DNA of 46,769 nt from NC2004 sp050874905. Lineage in GTDB: Bacteria > Bacillota > Clostridia > Lachnospirales > Lachnospiraceae. The notes under the pieces are model-generated. The model was not told the DNA's origin and searched no databases. It saw nothing but the letters and a program-made list of their open reading frames with translations. Positions 8,073 through 14,870 of the stretch are shown here, piece by piece (the stretch's first letter is position 1; every line of letters starts with the position of its first letter). Made by a program: the position numbers and the translations under genes. The stretch lies in NCBI GenBank assembly GCA_050874905.1, contig JBNMLP010000022.1:1-46769 (forward strand), in the 5' to 3' direction.

Positions 8073-8960
8073 TTAACAATCCTTATCTTTTTCAAACTGT
8101 TTGAGCAGTAACTTCCAATCTTTTTTTGCTCCCTGCACGCATTTCCGATCGATCTGCTCCTGTTCCACACGCATCAGCTCGATTGACACTGTATCATTTT
8201 CTGTCGTTACATATGCGCCGACAGGCTCATGACACCCGGCATGAAGCTGTTCTAACAATGCCCGTTCGACCGTGGTAGAAAACATGGCGGCTGCATCAGA
8301 AATTGACGATGCCATTTCCTGTGCCGGATCATTTTCCCGGCTCTCTACTGCGATCACTGCCTGCGCCGCTGCCGGAAGCATCTCCTTAACAGAAAACGTA
8401 TAGGTTTCCATTTCCGGATCAGGAAGCAGTCCCTGTCTGACCAATCCGGCTTTTGCCAGGATGATCGCATCATACTGTCCGTCTTTGAATTTTTTGATCC
8501 GGGTTGCTAAATTGCCCCGCAGATCTTTACAGATCGCATGAGGATATAACGCTTTGATCTGATACTGTCTTCTCAAGCTGCTCGTTCCTACTGTAAATGT
8601 CGTCTCCTTCGTAAGTGACAAATCCTTGCGGTAAAGTAGCATATCTTCTACCGGACCGCGCGGCAGTACCCCGGCGATCGCAAGTCCCTCTCTGCAAGGG
8701 TTTGGCATATCTTTTGCACTGTGCACCGCCAGATCGATCGTACCGTCTGACAGTGCCTGTTCAAATTCTTCCACAAATACTGCCTTTCCCCCAAAGGAGG
8801 AGATTGATCTGTTCTGCTGTTTGTCTCCTTTTGTTTTGATCACAACCGTTTCAAACGTGGTATCGGGATAATACTTACTCAGCTCTTTTTTTACCATATC
8901 GGTCTGGATCAGTGCTAAGACACTGCCCCTTGTTCCAATGCGGATCACCTGCTTTTCCAT
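8073..8960 (-). CDS. hemC: Porphobilinogen deaminase (hydroxymethylbilane synthase)
   Basis: It polymerises four porphobilinogens into hydroxymethylbilane. The 295-residue protein has GTRGSVLAL near the N-terminus, the HSAKDMP active-site segment (about 80-86), and GTSSLRRQ for substrate binding. C243 in AGCHEPVGAY corresponds to the cysteine that carries the dipyrromethane cofactor. Most enzymes have GGCQVP there, so this is a mild variant. Its start overlaps the upstream Met8-like gene by 16 bp. Confidence 0.95.
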   Translation of the reverse strand: MEKQVIRIGTRGSVLALIQTDMVKKELSKYYPDTTFETVVIKTKGDKQQNRSISSFGGKAVFVEEFEQALSDGTIDLAVHSAKDMPNPCREGLAIAGVLPRGPVEDMLLYRKDLSLTKETTFTVGTSSLRRQYQIKALYPHAICKDLRGNLATRIKKFKDGQYDAIILAKAGLVRQGLLPDPEMETYTFSVKEMLPAAAQAVIAVESRENDPAQEMASSISDAAAMFSTTVERALLEQLHAGCHEPVGAYVTTENDTVSIELMRVEQEQIDRKCVQGAKKDWKLLLKQFEKDKDC

Positions 8961-9514
8961 TTTTGTTCCAGCTCCTTTTCAAAATAAGCTTTTCGATCAG
9001 CTTCTTCCGGGATAGTTTCCAATACCTGCTCCCGCTGCTTCGCCATCTCCCCTGCGATCGCGCCAAGGTCCGGGCGGAGTTTTTTCTGGATCTCCTTTTT
9101 GATCTTTGCAGCCAGAACCGGGCTGCTCCCTCCGGTAGAAACCGAAACGACGACCTCATCCTGCCGGATGATCGCCGGAAAATAAAAACCACAGTCTTCT
9201 TTCACATCGACCACATTGACCAGGATCCGTTTTTCTTTGCAAAGCTCTGAATAATGATGGTTGACTACCGCATCGTCTGTTGCCAGTACCACAACATCCT
9301 TTTCCAAAATGTCGTCTTCCTGTAAAGGACGCTCTAGGATCGTCACCTGTTCGGAGTTCCGATTTTGCAGTTCCTCACAGATCTTTGGAGCAACGACGGT
9401 TACCTGCGCCCCAAAGGAGACCAGCATCTGTACCTTACGGGCTGCTACTTTTCCGCCGCCGCCAACTAAACAGGCGGCACCCTCCAATTGGATCATAAAC
9501 GGGAAATACGCCAT
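8945..9514 (-). CDS. Precorrin-2 dehydrogenase / sirohydrochlorin ferrochelatase (Met8p/CysG N-terminal type)
   Basis: This 189-residue enzyme should oxidise precorrin-2 to sirohydrochlorin with NAD and may insert iron to give siroheme. The Rossmann motif VGGGGKVAARKV lies at about residues 17-28, and the FYFPAIIRQDEVVVSVSTGG block with SSPVLAAKIKKEI is characteristic of the CysG N-terminal domain. The short C-terminal helix region is reduced compared with yeast Met8p. It overlaps hemA by 22 bp. Whether it also acts as the ferrochelatase cannot be told from sequence, but no separate sirB or cbiK is present. Siroheme is the prosthetic group of the sulfite reductase encoded upstream in this transcript. 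Confidence 0.92.
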   Translation of the reverse strand: MAYFPFMIQLEGAACLVGGGGKVAARKVQMLVSFGAQVTVVAPKICEELQNRNSEQVTILERPLQEDDILEKDVVVLATDDAVVNHHYSELCKEKRILVNVVDVKEDCGFYFPAIIRQDEVVVSVSTGGSSPVLAAKIKKEIQKKLRPDLGAIAGEMAKQREQVLETIPEEADRKAYFEKELEQKWKSR

Positions 9515-10656
9515 ATGTGTTCCTCCTTCATATCATCAAGTACGCTCTGAAAGGCTTTGTAATCCAGTGTTTTCTTAAAGCGGTACAAGATCTGAAAAGA
9601 AGGATCATTGGCATGTGCCCGCACCTCTTCCTGTTCAAAAAATTCCCGCAAAAGCAGTGTTTTTCTTATTTCATCCACTTCCTTTTGGATCACGTCTTCC
9701 ATCTTTCCTGCCTCCGCTTCCTTTTCCCGGTTGTTATGACGGGAAAGCTGTTTGATGTCATCCATATTAAGAAGCGTAATACCGGGCAGCTCTGCCACTT
9801 CATCATCAATGTCACGCGGCACGGCCAGATCAATGCAAAGCAGTTTATCCTTTCTCTTGCGGCAGGTTTTCATATCCTGCGCAAGAACTGTATAATGCGG
9901 ACTTTTGGTAGCACTGATCAAAACATCTGCCCAATCAAACAGCGATCGTCTCTCTTCATAAGGCACCCATGTGATCCGTTCTTCTAAATCGTCCCTGACT
10001 GCCAACACGCCTGCATGAGAACGTGTTGTTGCGATCAGGTGCATCGGCAGCTTCAGACTGAGCAGATCTTTTCTGACAATGCTTCCCATCTGACCGGTCG
10101 CGCCCAACAGCAGCACATGCGGCTCCTGCTTTTCTTTGACGAAGTCGCTCACTGCAAGCGTTGCAAGCGTACCAACCGATACCGGAAGATGCGTCATCCG
10201 GCTGTTTGTTGCCATTTCCTTTGCAAGCTTTAACGCATGCTGAAAGATCAAATGCAGGCTGGCATCTACCATCTGCTGCCCCACACTGCTCTGGTAAGCC
10301 TCCTTCACCTGTCGGATGATCTCGACTTCACCGAGCACTGCAGATTCCAGACCACAGACTACATGAAACAAATGATGGATTGCTGCCTCTCCTTCATAGC
10401 GCAGCAAAACTGCTTTCACCAACGAAGCCGGAAGCTGTTTCACTTCCATAAACAGCTGCTCGATCCTAGAGAATGTCAGCTCCCCGCCGGAAAGATACAG
10501 TTCACTCCGGTTGCAGGTCATCAGCATGACACACCCGGCACCCGGCATTTCTTTTTTCAGACGATTGAAAAATTCCGTCTGCTCTTTTCCGGATAACACA
10601 AACTGTTCTCTCGTTTTCGTATCTGCTTTTTTGTGGTTGATCCCGATCACATACAT
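9493..10656 (-). CDS. hemA: Glutamyl-tRNA reductase
   Basis: It reduces glutamyl-tRNA(Glu) to glutamate-1-semialdehyde with NADPH, the committed step of tetrapyrrole synthesis. The catalytic cysteine is C48 in MTCNRSELY. The segment GLESAVLGEVEIIRQVKEAY corresponds to the family block ending in Q-V-K-A-Y, although the usual GEPQI is changed to GEVEI. The NADPH domain begins near LLLGATGQMG. At 387 residues it is a little short of the usual 410-430, consistent with a shortened C-terminal dimerisation domain. It is the first gene of the siroheme half of the operon and lies 70 bp after the JAMM peptidase gene, with a strong hairpin between them. AGAGGG precedes the ATG. Confidence 0.93.
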   Translation of the reverse strand: MYVIGINHKKADTKTREQFVLSGKEQTEFFNRLKKEMPGAGCVMLMTCNRSELYLSGGELTFSRIEQLFMEVKQLPASLVKAVLLRYEGEAAIHHLFHVVCGLESAVLGEVEIIRQVKEAYQSSVGQQMVDASLHLIFQHALKLAKEMATNSRMTHLPVSVGTLATLAVSDFVKEKQEPHVLLLGATGQMGSIVRKDLLSLKLPMHLIATTRSHAGVLAVRDDLEERITWVPYEERRSLFDWADVLISATKSPHYTVLAQDMKTCRKRKDKLLCIDLAVPRDIDDEVAELPGITLLNMDDIKQLSRHNNREKEAEAGKMEDVIQKEVDEIRKTLLLREFFEQEEVRAHANDPSFQILYRFKKTLDYKAFQSVLDDMKEEHIWRISRL

Positions 10657-10688
10657 GGTTTTCCCTCTGCATAATTGTTCTTATGACG

Positions 10689-10721
10689 AAGGAAGAAGAC
10701 AGGGTCGCTGCCTTCTTCCTT
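10689..10721 (-). other. Strong hairpin between the sulfur and siroheme halves of the operon
   Basis: A 14-bp stem (AAGGAAGAAGGCAG pairing with CTGTCTTCTTCCTT on the minus strand, one G-U pair) closes a 5-nt loop in the 70-bp gap before hemA. No T-tract follows, so it is not a normal intrinsic terminator. It could be an RNA processing or stability element that sets different levels for the upstream sulfur genes and the downstream hem genes. Confidence 0.7.
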
Positions 10722-10726
10722 TCCAC

Positions 10727-11140
10727 TTATCCGATGATGAATTCCTCTTTTGTCACATTTTTGTTCTCGTCGATCAAGAACGCATTGAATACCGGATGAT
10801 CCTCCTCCATCAAAGAAAGGATCAGATAATTCACCTTGGAATCATATGCCAGACGTTTGTCCTCTTCGGATGGTCTTGACGGTGATTCCGGATGCGAGTG
10901 AAAATTGCCAAGCAGTTCATAGCCATTGGCACGCATATCCTTCACTGCTGCCAGCTGTTCCTTCGGATCCATTGAAAAATGTTCATTGCTCTGATCCACA
11001 TTGGTGAGCAGATACACTTTTTTGATCTCCTTTTTGTCTCCGTCTTTCGTTCCTGCGATCAATCCACAGGCTTCATTCGGCAGACCTTCCCGGCAGTGTG
11101 CTAAGATTTTTTCATAATCACTTTTTGTCATATATAACAT
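10727..11140 (-). CDS. JAMM/MPN metallopeptidase (Mec+/HcyD-like), predicted sulfur-carrier maturase
   Basis: This 137-residue protein is a single JAMM domain. The zinc signature is H81-S-H83-x7-S91-x2-D94 (NFHSHPESPSRPSEED), with the upstream catalytic glutamate E23 in PNEACGLIAG. Small stand-alone JAMM peptidases next to ThiS/ThiF-like pairs trim residues after the terminal Gly-Gly of a sulfur carrier, as described for Mec+ acting on CysO in Mycobacterium and HcyD acting on HcyS in Wolinella. The ThiS-like carrier two genes upstream ends GGGAR, which needs such trimming. The start at 11140 has AGGAG six bases upstream; the later Met4 would be too far. The enzyme class is clear and the substrate is inferred from context. 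Confidence 0.88.
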   Translation of the reverse strand: MLYMTKSDYEKILAHCREGLPNEACGLIAGTKDGDKKEIKKVYLLTNVDQSNEHFSMDPKEQLAAVKDMRANGYELLGNFHSHPESPSRPSEEDKRLAYDSKVNYLILSLMEEDHPVFNAFLIDENKNVTKEEFIIG

Positions 11141-11149
11141 AGTATACTC

Positions 11150-11956
11150 CTACTTTCCGTCACATTCCACCTGTTCGTAGTCAATTAACTTCGTAATCGT
11201 TGGATGATCACCACAAACTGCGCATCCACCATTTGCTTTTGGAAGTTTCACAGTATGAAATTCCATCTTTAATGCATCGTATGTGAGCAGCTTTCCAGTT
11301 AACAGATCGCCCACTCCGATCAGATACTTGATCGCTTCCATTGCCTGAAGACTTCCGATGACACCGCCCATCGCGCCGATGACACCTGCCTGCTTACAGG
11401 TTGGAACAGCATCCTTTGGAGGTGGATTTTTGAATACACAGCGGTAACATGGTCCTTCTCCCGGTACATAGGTCATAAGCTGTCCCTTAAAACGGATGAT
11501 CCCGGCATGAGAAAATGGTTTCTTTGCCATAACGCAGGCATCATTGATCAGGAATTTTGCCGGGAAGTTGTCGGTTCCATCAATAATAAAGTCATAATCC
11601 TTAATGAGATCCATGATATTTTCTGAAGTGACAAACTCACGATAGGTATTTACCGTAACGTCCGGGTTCATCGCATTCATGGTCTCCTTTGCGGATTTTA
11701 CCTTTGCTTTTCCTACATCAGCCGTGCCGTGAATGATCTGACGCTGCAGATTGGATAAATCTACCTCATCCGCATCGACGATTCCGATCGTTCCTACACC
11801 GGCTGCTGCCAGATACATTGCTGCCGGAGCACCCAGTCCACCGGCACCGATGATCAGCACTTTGCCGTTTAATAACTTTTTCTGTCCTTTCACGCCGACT
11901 TCCTGCAAAATGATATGGCGGGAATAGCGTTCCATCTGTTCGTTTGTAAATGCCAT
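11150..11956 (-). CDS. ThiF/MoeB/HesA-family adenylyltransferase (HcyF-like), sulfur-carrier activating
   Basis: This E1-like enzyme (268 residues) should adenylate the C-terminal glycine of the adjacent ThiS-like carrier so that it can be thiocarboxylated. It has the nucleotide loop GAGGLGAP (37-44), the Arg-rich LQRQIIH, the GTDNFPAKFL block, a conserved cysteine C187 in PTCKQAG, and two zinc pairs, C170/C173 and C245/C248. There is no rhodanese domain. Its ATG shares a base with the carrier's stop (TAATG), so translation is coupled. It could be annotated ThiF or MoeB, but no thiamine or molybdopterin genes are nearby, and the sulfate assimilation setting points to homocysteine or cysteine synthesis. 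Confidence 0.92.
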   Translation of the reverse strand: MAFTNEQMERYSRHIILQEVGVKGQKKLLNGKVLIIGAGGLGAPAAMYLAAAGVGTIGIVDADEVDLSNLQRQIIHGTADVGKAKVKSAKETMNAMNPDVTVNTYREFVTSENIMDLIKDYDFIIDGTDNFPAKFLINDACVMAKKPFSHAGIIRFKGQLMTYVPGEGPCYRCVFKNPPPKDAVPTCKQAGVIGAMGGVIGSLQAMEAIKYLIGVGDLLTGKLLTYDALKMEFHTVKLPKANGGCAVCGDHPTITKLIDYEQVECDGK

Positions 11957-12165
11957 TAGCGTGCGCCTCCTCCCATGAAATAGAGAAACTCAATGCTGTC
12001 ATTTTCCTTGATCACGGTTTTGTCAAAGTCTGTGCTTTCCACAAAATCATCATTTACCGTAACGGTGACGTAATCCGGATTCTCCACCTTCTCGTCTACG
12101 ATCAGTTTTGCAATCGTGGTTCCTTCTTCCATCTGTTTCTTTACTCCTGCTACTGTTACTGTCAT
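11956..12165 (-). CDS. ThiS/MoaD-like sulfur carrier protein (HcyS-like) with GGGAR tail
   Basis: This is a 69-residue ubiquitin-like beta-grasp protein of the ThiS/MoaD type, with the characteristic NDDFVEST and IKENDSIEFLYFMGGG segments. The chain ends G65-G66-G67-A68-R69. A functional carrier must end in Gly-Gly, so the last residues have to be removed before adenylation. The co-encoded JAMM peptidase is the obvious candidate. The stop overlaps the start of the activating enzyme gene (TAATG). Carriers with a masked C-terminus are known for CysO and for the Wolinella HcyS system. The role as sulfur donor for the MetY-type enzyme in this operon is an inference. Confidence 0.9.
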   Translation of the reverse strand: MTVTVAGVKKQMEEGTTIAKLIVDEKVENPDYVTVTVNDDFVESTDFDKTVIKENDSIEFLYFMGGGAR

Positions 12166-12176
12166 ACTGTTACCTC

Positions 12177-12497
12177 CTATGCAATGATTGTTTTTATGAC
12201 TTCTTCAATTGCCGGACGCTTCTGCAGTCCGCGCAGACGATTCACTTCCGCACCGTCTTTGAAAAACAAAAGAGTGGGAGAAGCAGCTACTTCATAGCTT
12301 GCTGCCAGTGCATCATCAAAATTAACGTTTACCTTTACAATTTTAATCTGATCTTCGTAATCATCTTCCAGACCACCGAGGATCGGTGACATCTGTTTAC
12401 ATGGAATACAACTGTCAGAATAAAATTCCACAATAACCGGAACATCAGAAGACAATACTTCTGCTTCAAATGTAGCCGCATCTACTCGTTTTGCCAT
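12177..12497 (-). CDS. Thioredoxin-family protein
   Basis: The 106-residue single-domain thioredoxin has a redox motif CIPC (C30-C33) in FYSDSCIPCKQM and the cis-proline in AASPTLLFF near residue 74. The usual WCGPC is changed to SCIPC, so its redox potential and partner may differ from the housekeeping thioredoxin. It lies between tusA and the carrier gene and shares the operon with a thioredoxin reductase. It probably supplies reducing power for a step in sulfur reduction or carrier chemistry; the exact partner is unknown. AAGGAGG lies upstream of the ATG. Confidence 0.9.
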   Translation of the reverse strand: MAKRVDAATFEAEVLSSDVPVIVEFYSDSCIPCKQMSPILGGLEDDYEDQIKIVKVNVNFDDALAASYEVAASPTLLFFKDGAEVNRLRGLQKRPAIEEVIKTIIA

Positions 12498-12515
12498 GAA
12501 AATCCTCCTTGCGTT

Positions 12516-12761
12516 TTACTCCTCTACCTTCTTTACGATCAGGTCGTAGGTTCCATTTTCATTGTTGATCAGCTTTAAGATCTGCTGTCCTTCCTCCTTG
12601 AAGCTTCTTGGCACATTCTGCACCGGCTCCCCATCGTTCATGGTTACAGCTAAGATCTGTCCTACTTCAATTTCTTCCATCGCTACTTTGGCTTTTACAA
12701 ATGTCATCGGGCAGACAACATCTGTAATATCTACTCTCTCATCAATCTCAAAATCAGCCAT
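12516..12761 (-). CDS. TusA/SirA-family sulfurtransferase
   Basis: The 81-residue TusA-like protein has the sulfur-accepting cysteine C17 in DVVCPMTFVKAKVAMEEIEVGQIL. The standard CPxP motif reads CPMT here, a variant seen in non-tRNA members of the family. It overlaps the sulfite reductase gene by 8 bp, so it is translationally coupled to it. A role in handing sulfide-derived sulfur to the carrier or to another acceptor fits the context. Its sulfur partner cannot be read from sequence. Confidence 0.9.
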   Translation of the reverse strand: MADFEIDERVDITDVVCPMTFVKAKVAMEEIEVGQILAVTMNDGEPVQNVPRSFKEEGQQILKLINNENGTYDLIVKKVEE

Positions 12762-13614
12762 GATATGCCTCCTCTATTACTTTTTTAAATTTCTCTATTC
12801 CTACTCGTTCGATCGTGAACTGGAAACGTTCACTCGGTTTTGCATTGTCATCAAAGAACTGGATCGCTGCATCGGTCACACGGAACAGTGTTTCCTCTGA
12901 TGTGATGATCGGAAGAAGCTCCTCACCTTTGTGGATGCGGTTACCAAACAGACCACCAAAGGATAACAGATAACCACTTGTTACCTCCCATGCATCTGTC
13001 GGACAAGCCTTTGCACAGCGTCCACAGTAGTTACATTTGCTTTCTTCTACCAGCACTTTTCCGTCCTTGATCGTGATCGCACCCTCGCGGCAGGCTTTTT
13101 CACATACACCGCAGGAAATGCAGGCATCCTCTTTCCAGACAACCTTTGATGCACCCTTGATTCCCACATCATTTTCTTCTGCCTTTAAGCAATTGTTCTG
13201 GCATCCGGTTACACCAAATTTGAATTTGTGCGGAAGCTCTCTTGCGTAATAACGCTCATCCAGCTTCTTTGCAATGTCATAGGTATCGATATTTCCACTT
13301 GGACAGATCTGATTTCCTTGACAGGCGGTGATCGTACGCACCCTCGGTCCACATACACCCGGCTTACAGCCGCCCTTTGCCAATGCTTCCTTGACTTCCT
13401 CTACCTGCTCTAACTTGATAAATGGAATCTCCACACTTTGTCTGGATGTCAAATGTACGTGTCCATCTCCATATTTTTCTGCTACTTCGGCAATTGTTGC
13501 CAGATTTTCTGCGGTCAGGTTACCACCTACCACAGCAAGTCGAAGAGAAAAATGATTTTTCTGTTTCTGGCGCATAAATCCGCCCTTTTTGAGTGCTGCA
13601 TAATCTACTGCCAT
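12754..13614 (-). CDS. Compact siroheme sulfite reductase with two ferredoxin-type [4Fe-4S] clusters
   Basis: I choose the ATG at 13614, which has AAGGAGG upstream. The 286-residue protein has one nitrite/sulfite reductase ferredoxin-like half domain (about 15-95). The siroheme-[4Fe-4S] ligands follow: C98-x5-C104 and C138-x3-C142 (TGCQNNCLKA). An inserted bacterial ferredoxin domain has two CxxCxxCxxxC sets, C165-C175 and C194-C204. This resembles AsrC and the small Fsr-like reductases; it is half the length of CysI. Six-electron reduction of sulfite to sulfide is the expected reaction. No asrA or asrB is present, so the electron donor, probably ferredoxin, is not encoded here. Siroheme comes from the hem genes of the same transcript. 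Confidence 0.9.
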   Translation of the reverse strand: MAVDYAALKKGGFMRQKQKNHFSLRLAVVGGNLTAENLATIAEVAEKYGDGHVHLTSRQSVEIPFIKLEQVEEVKEALAKGGCKPGVCGPRVRTITACQGNQICPSGNIDTYDIAKKLDERYYARELPHKFKFGVTGCQNNCLKAEENDVGIKGASKVVWKEDACISCGVCEKACREGAITIKDGKVLVEESKCNYCGRCAKACPTDAWEVTSGYLLSFGGLFGNRIHKGEELLPIITSEETLFRVTDAAIQFFDDNAKPSERFQFTIERVGIEKFKKVIEEAYHG

Positions 13615-13627
13615 GTTTTGTTCCTCC

Positions 13628-14854
13628 TTATATCTGTTCCAATGCTTTTTTGAAGTCCTCCACAATATCCTCAATGTCTTCAATTCCGACACTGATCCGG
13701 ATCAGATCGTCGAATACACCGGCTTCTTCTTTCTCCTGCTCTGTGCTGTGCGCATTCAGGGTAGATTCCGGATGTATGATCAATGTTTTGGTATCTCCGA
13801 TATTGGACACAATCTTTGGTATTGTCAAACTGTTGATCAGGCGGTATGCCCGTTCCTTGCTTCCTACCCGGATCGTTAAGATTGCTCCATACCCATTCGT
13901 TAAGATGCGGTCAGCGATCTCATGCCACTTGCTGTCCGCTAATCCCGGATAATTGACGATGATGTCCGGATAGGTATGTAATACCTCTGCTAATTTCTTT
14001 GCGTTACTGCAGGCGCGCTCCATACGAAGTCCCAGCGTTTCCATACCGATCATATTATAAAATGCGGTCTGCGGTGCCATACAGGCTCCGGTATTACGAA
14101 ACAGTCCATTCCGAAGTTTCGCCGTATAAGCAAATTTGCCAAACTTCCGATACGGTGCCATTCCCGGATACCGTTCACTATCCCAGGCAAAGGTACCTGC
14201 TTCAGTGATCACGCCGCTGATGGAATTGCTGCTTCCGTTAATATATTTGGAAGTGGAATTTACTACAATATCCGCACCCAGACTGATCGGTTTTACGAGA
14301 TAAGCAGTTGCCACAGTGTTATCCATGATCAATGGAAGTCCATGTTTATGTGCCAGTGCTGCAAGCTTCTCAATGTCGATCACATCCAGCTTTGGATTTC
14401 CAATGGTTTCTGCAAAGATCACCCGCGTGCGGTCATTGATCGCCTGCTCCACCCGATCCAGATCATCCATATCAACAAACACCGTCTTGATGCCAAATGC
14501 TTCAAAATCGTGAAACACATCGATCGAACCACCGTAAAGGCTTGTGCTGGCTAAAATCTCCTGCCCTGCTGTTACGATGTTCAGCAATGCATTGGTGATC
14601 GCCGCCATACCCGATGCACAGGCGATGGAAGCAATTCCACCCTCCAGTGCCGTCATTTTATTTTCAAATGCAAAGATCGTCGGGTTATTGATTCTCGTAT
14701 AGGAAAATCCGGTTGCTTTATTATGAAACAGCTTTTCGTGCTGCTCTGCGGACGGCTGATAAAATGCACTGGATTGGTAGACCGGCGTCAGTGTTGCGCC
14801 TGTCTGCTCCTCTCCCATAGCCGTGCTGTGCAAAAGTGCCGTGTTAAATTTCAT
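13628..14854 (-). CDS. metY: O-acetylhomoserine sulfhydrylase-like PLP enzyme (MetY family)
   Basis: This 408-residue gamma-family PLP enzyme (Cys/Met metabolism) has the Schiff-base lysine K203 in STSKYINGSSNSISG, and SYTRINNPT and ASGMAAI motifs. It should join O-acetylhomoserine and sulfide, or a protein thiocarboxylate, to give homocysteine. Methionine gamma-lyase is an alternative label for close relatives. The context beside sulfite reductase and a sulfur carrier favours the biosynthetic role. I start at the ATG at 14854, six bases after GGAGAGG; the ATG six bases upstream would abut that site. Confidence 0.88.
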   Translation of the reverse strand: MKFNTALLHSTAMGEEQTGATLTPVYQSSAFYQPSAEQHEKLFHNKATGFSYTRINNPTIFAFENKMTALEGGIASIACASGMAAITNALLNIVTAGQEILASTSLYGGSIDVFHDFEAFGIKTVFVDMDDLDRVEQAINDRTRVIFAETIGNPKLDVIDIEKLAALAHKHGLPLIMDNTVATAYLVKPISLGADIVVNSTSKYINGSSNSISGVITEAGTFAWDSERYPGMAPYRKFGKFAYTAKLRNGLFRNTGACMAPQTAFYNMIGMETLGLRMERACSNAKKLAEVLHTYPDIIVNYPGLADSKWHEIADRILTNGYGAILTIRVGSKERAYRLINSLTIPKIVSNIGDTKTLIIHPESTLNAHSTEQEKEEAGVFDDLIRISVGIEDIEDIVEDFKKALEQI

Positions 14855-14870
14855 CTGCATCCTCTCCATC

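Noticed and set aside
10689..10721. Terminator between the JAMM peptidase gene and hemA
   Set aside because: The stem is strong but no T-run follows on the transcribed strand, so it was listed as a hairpin only.
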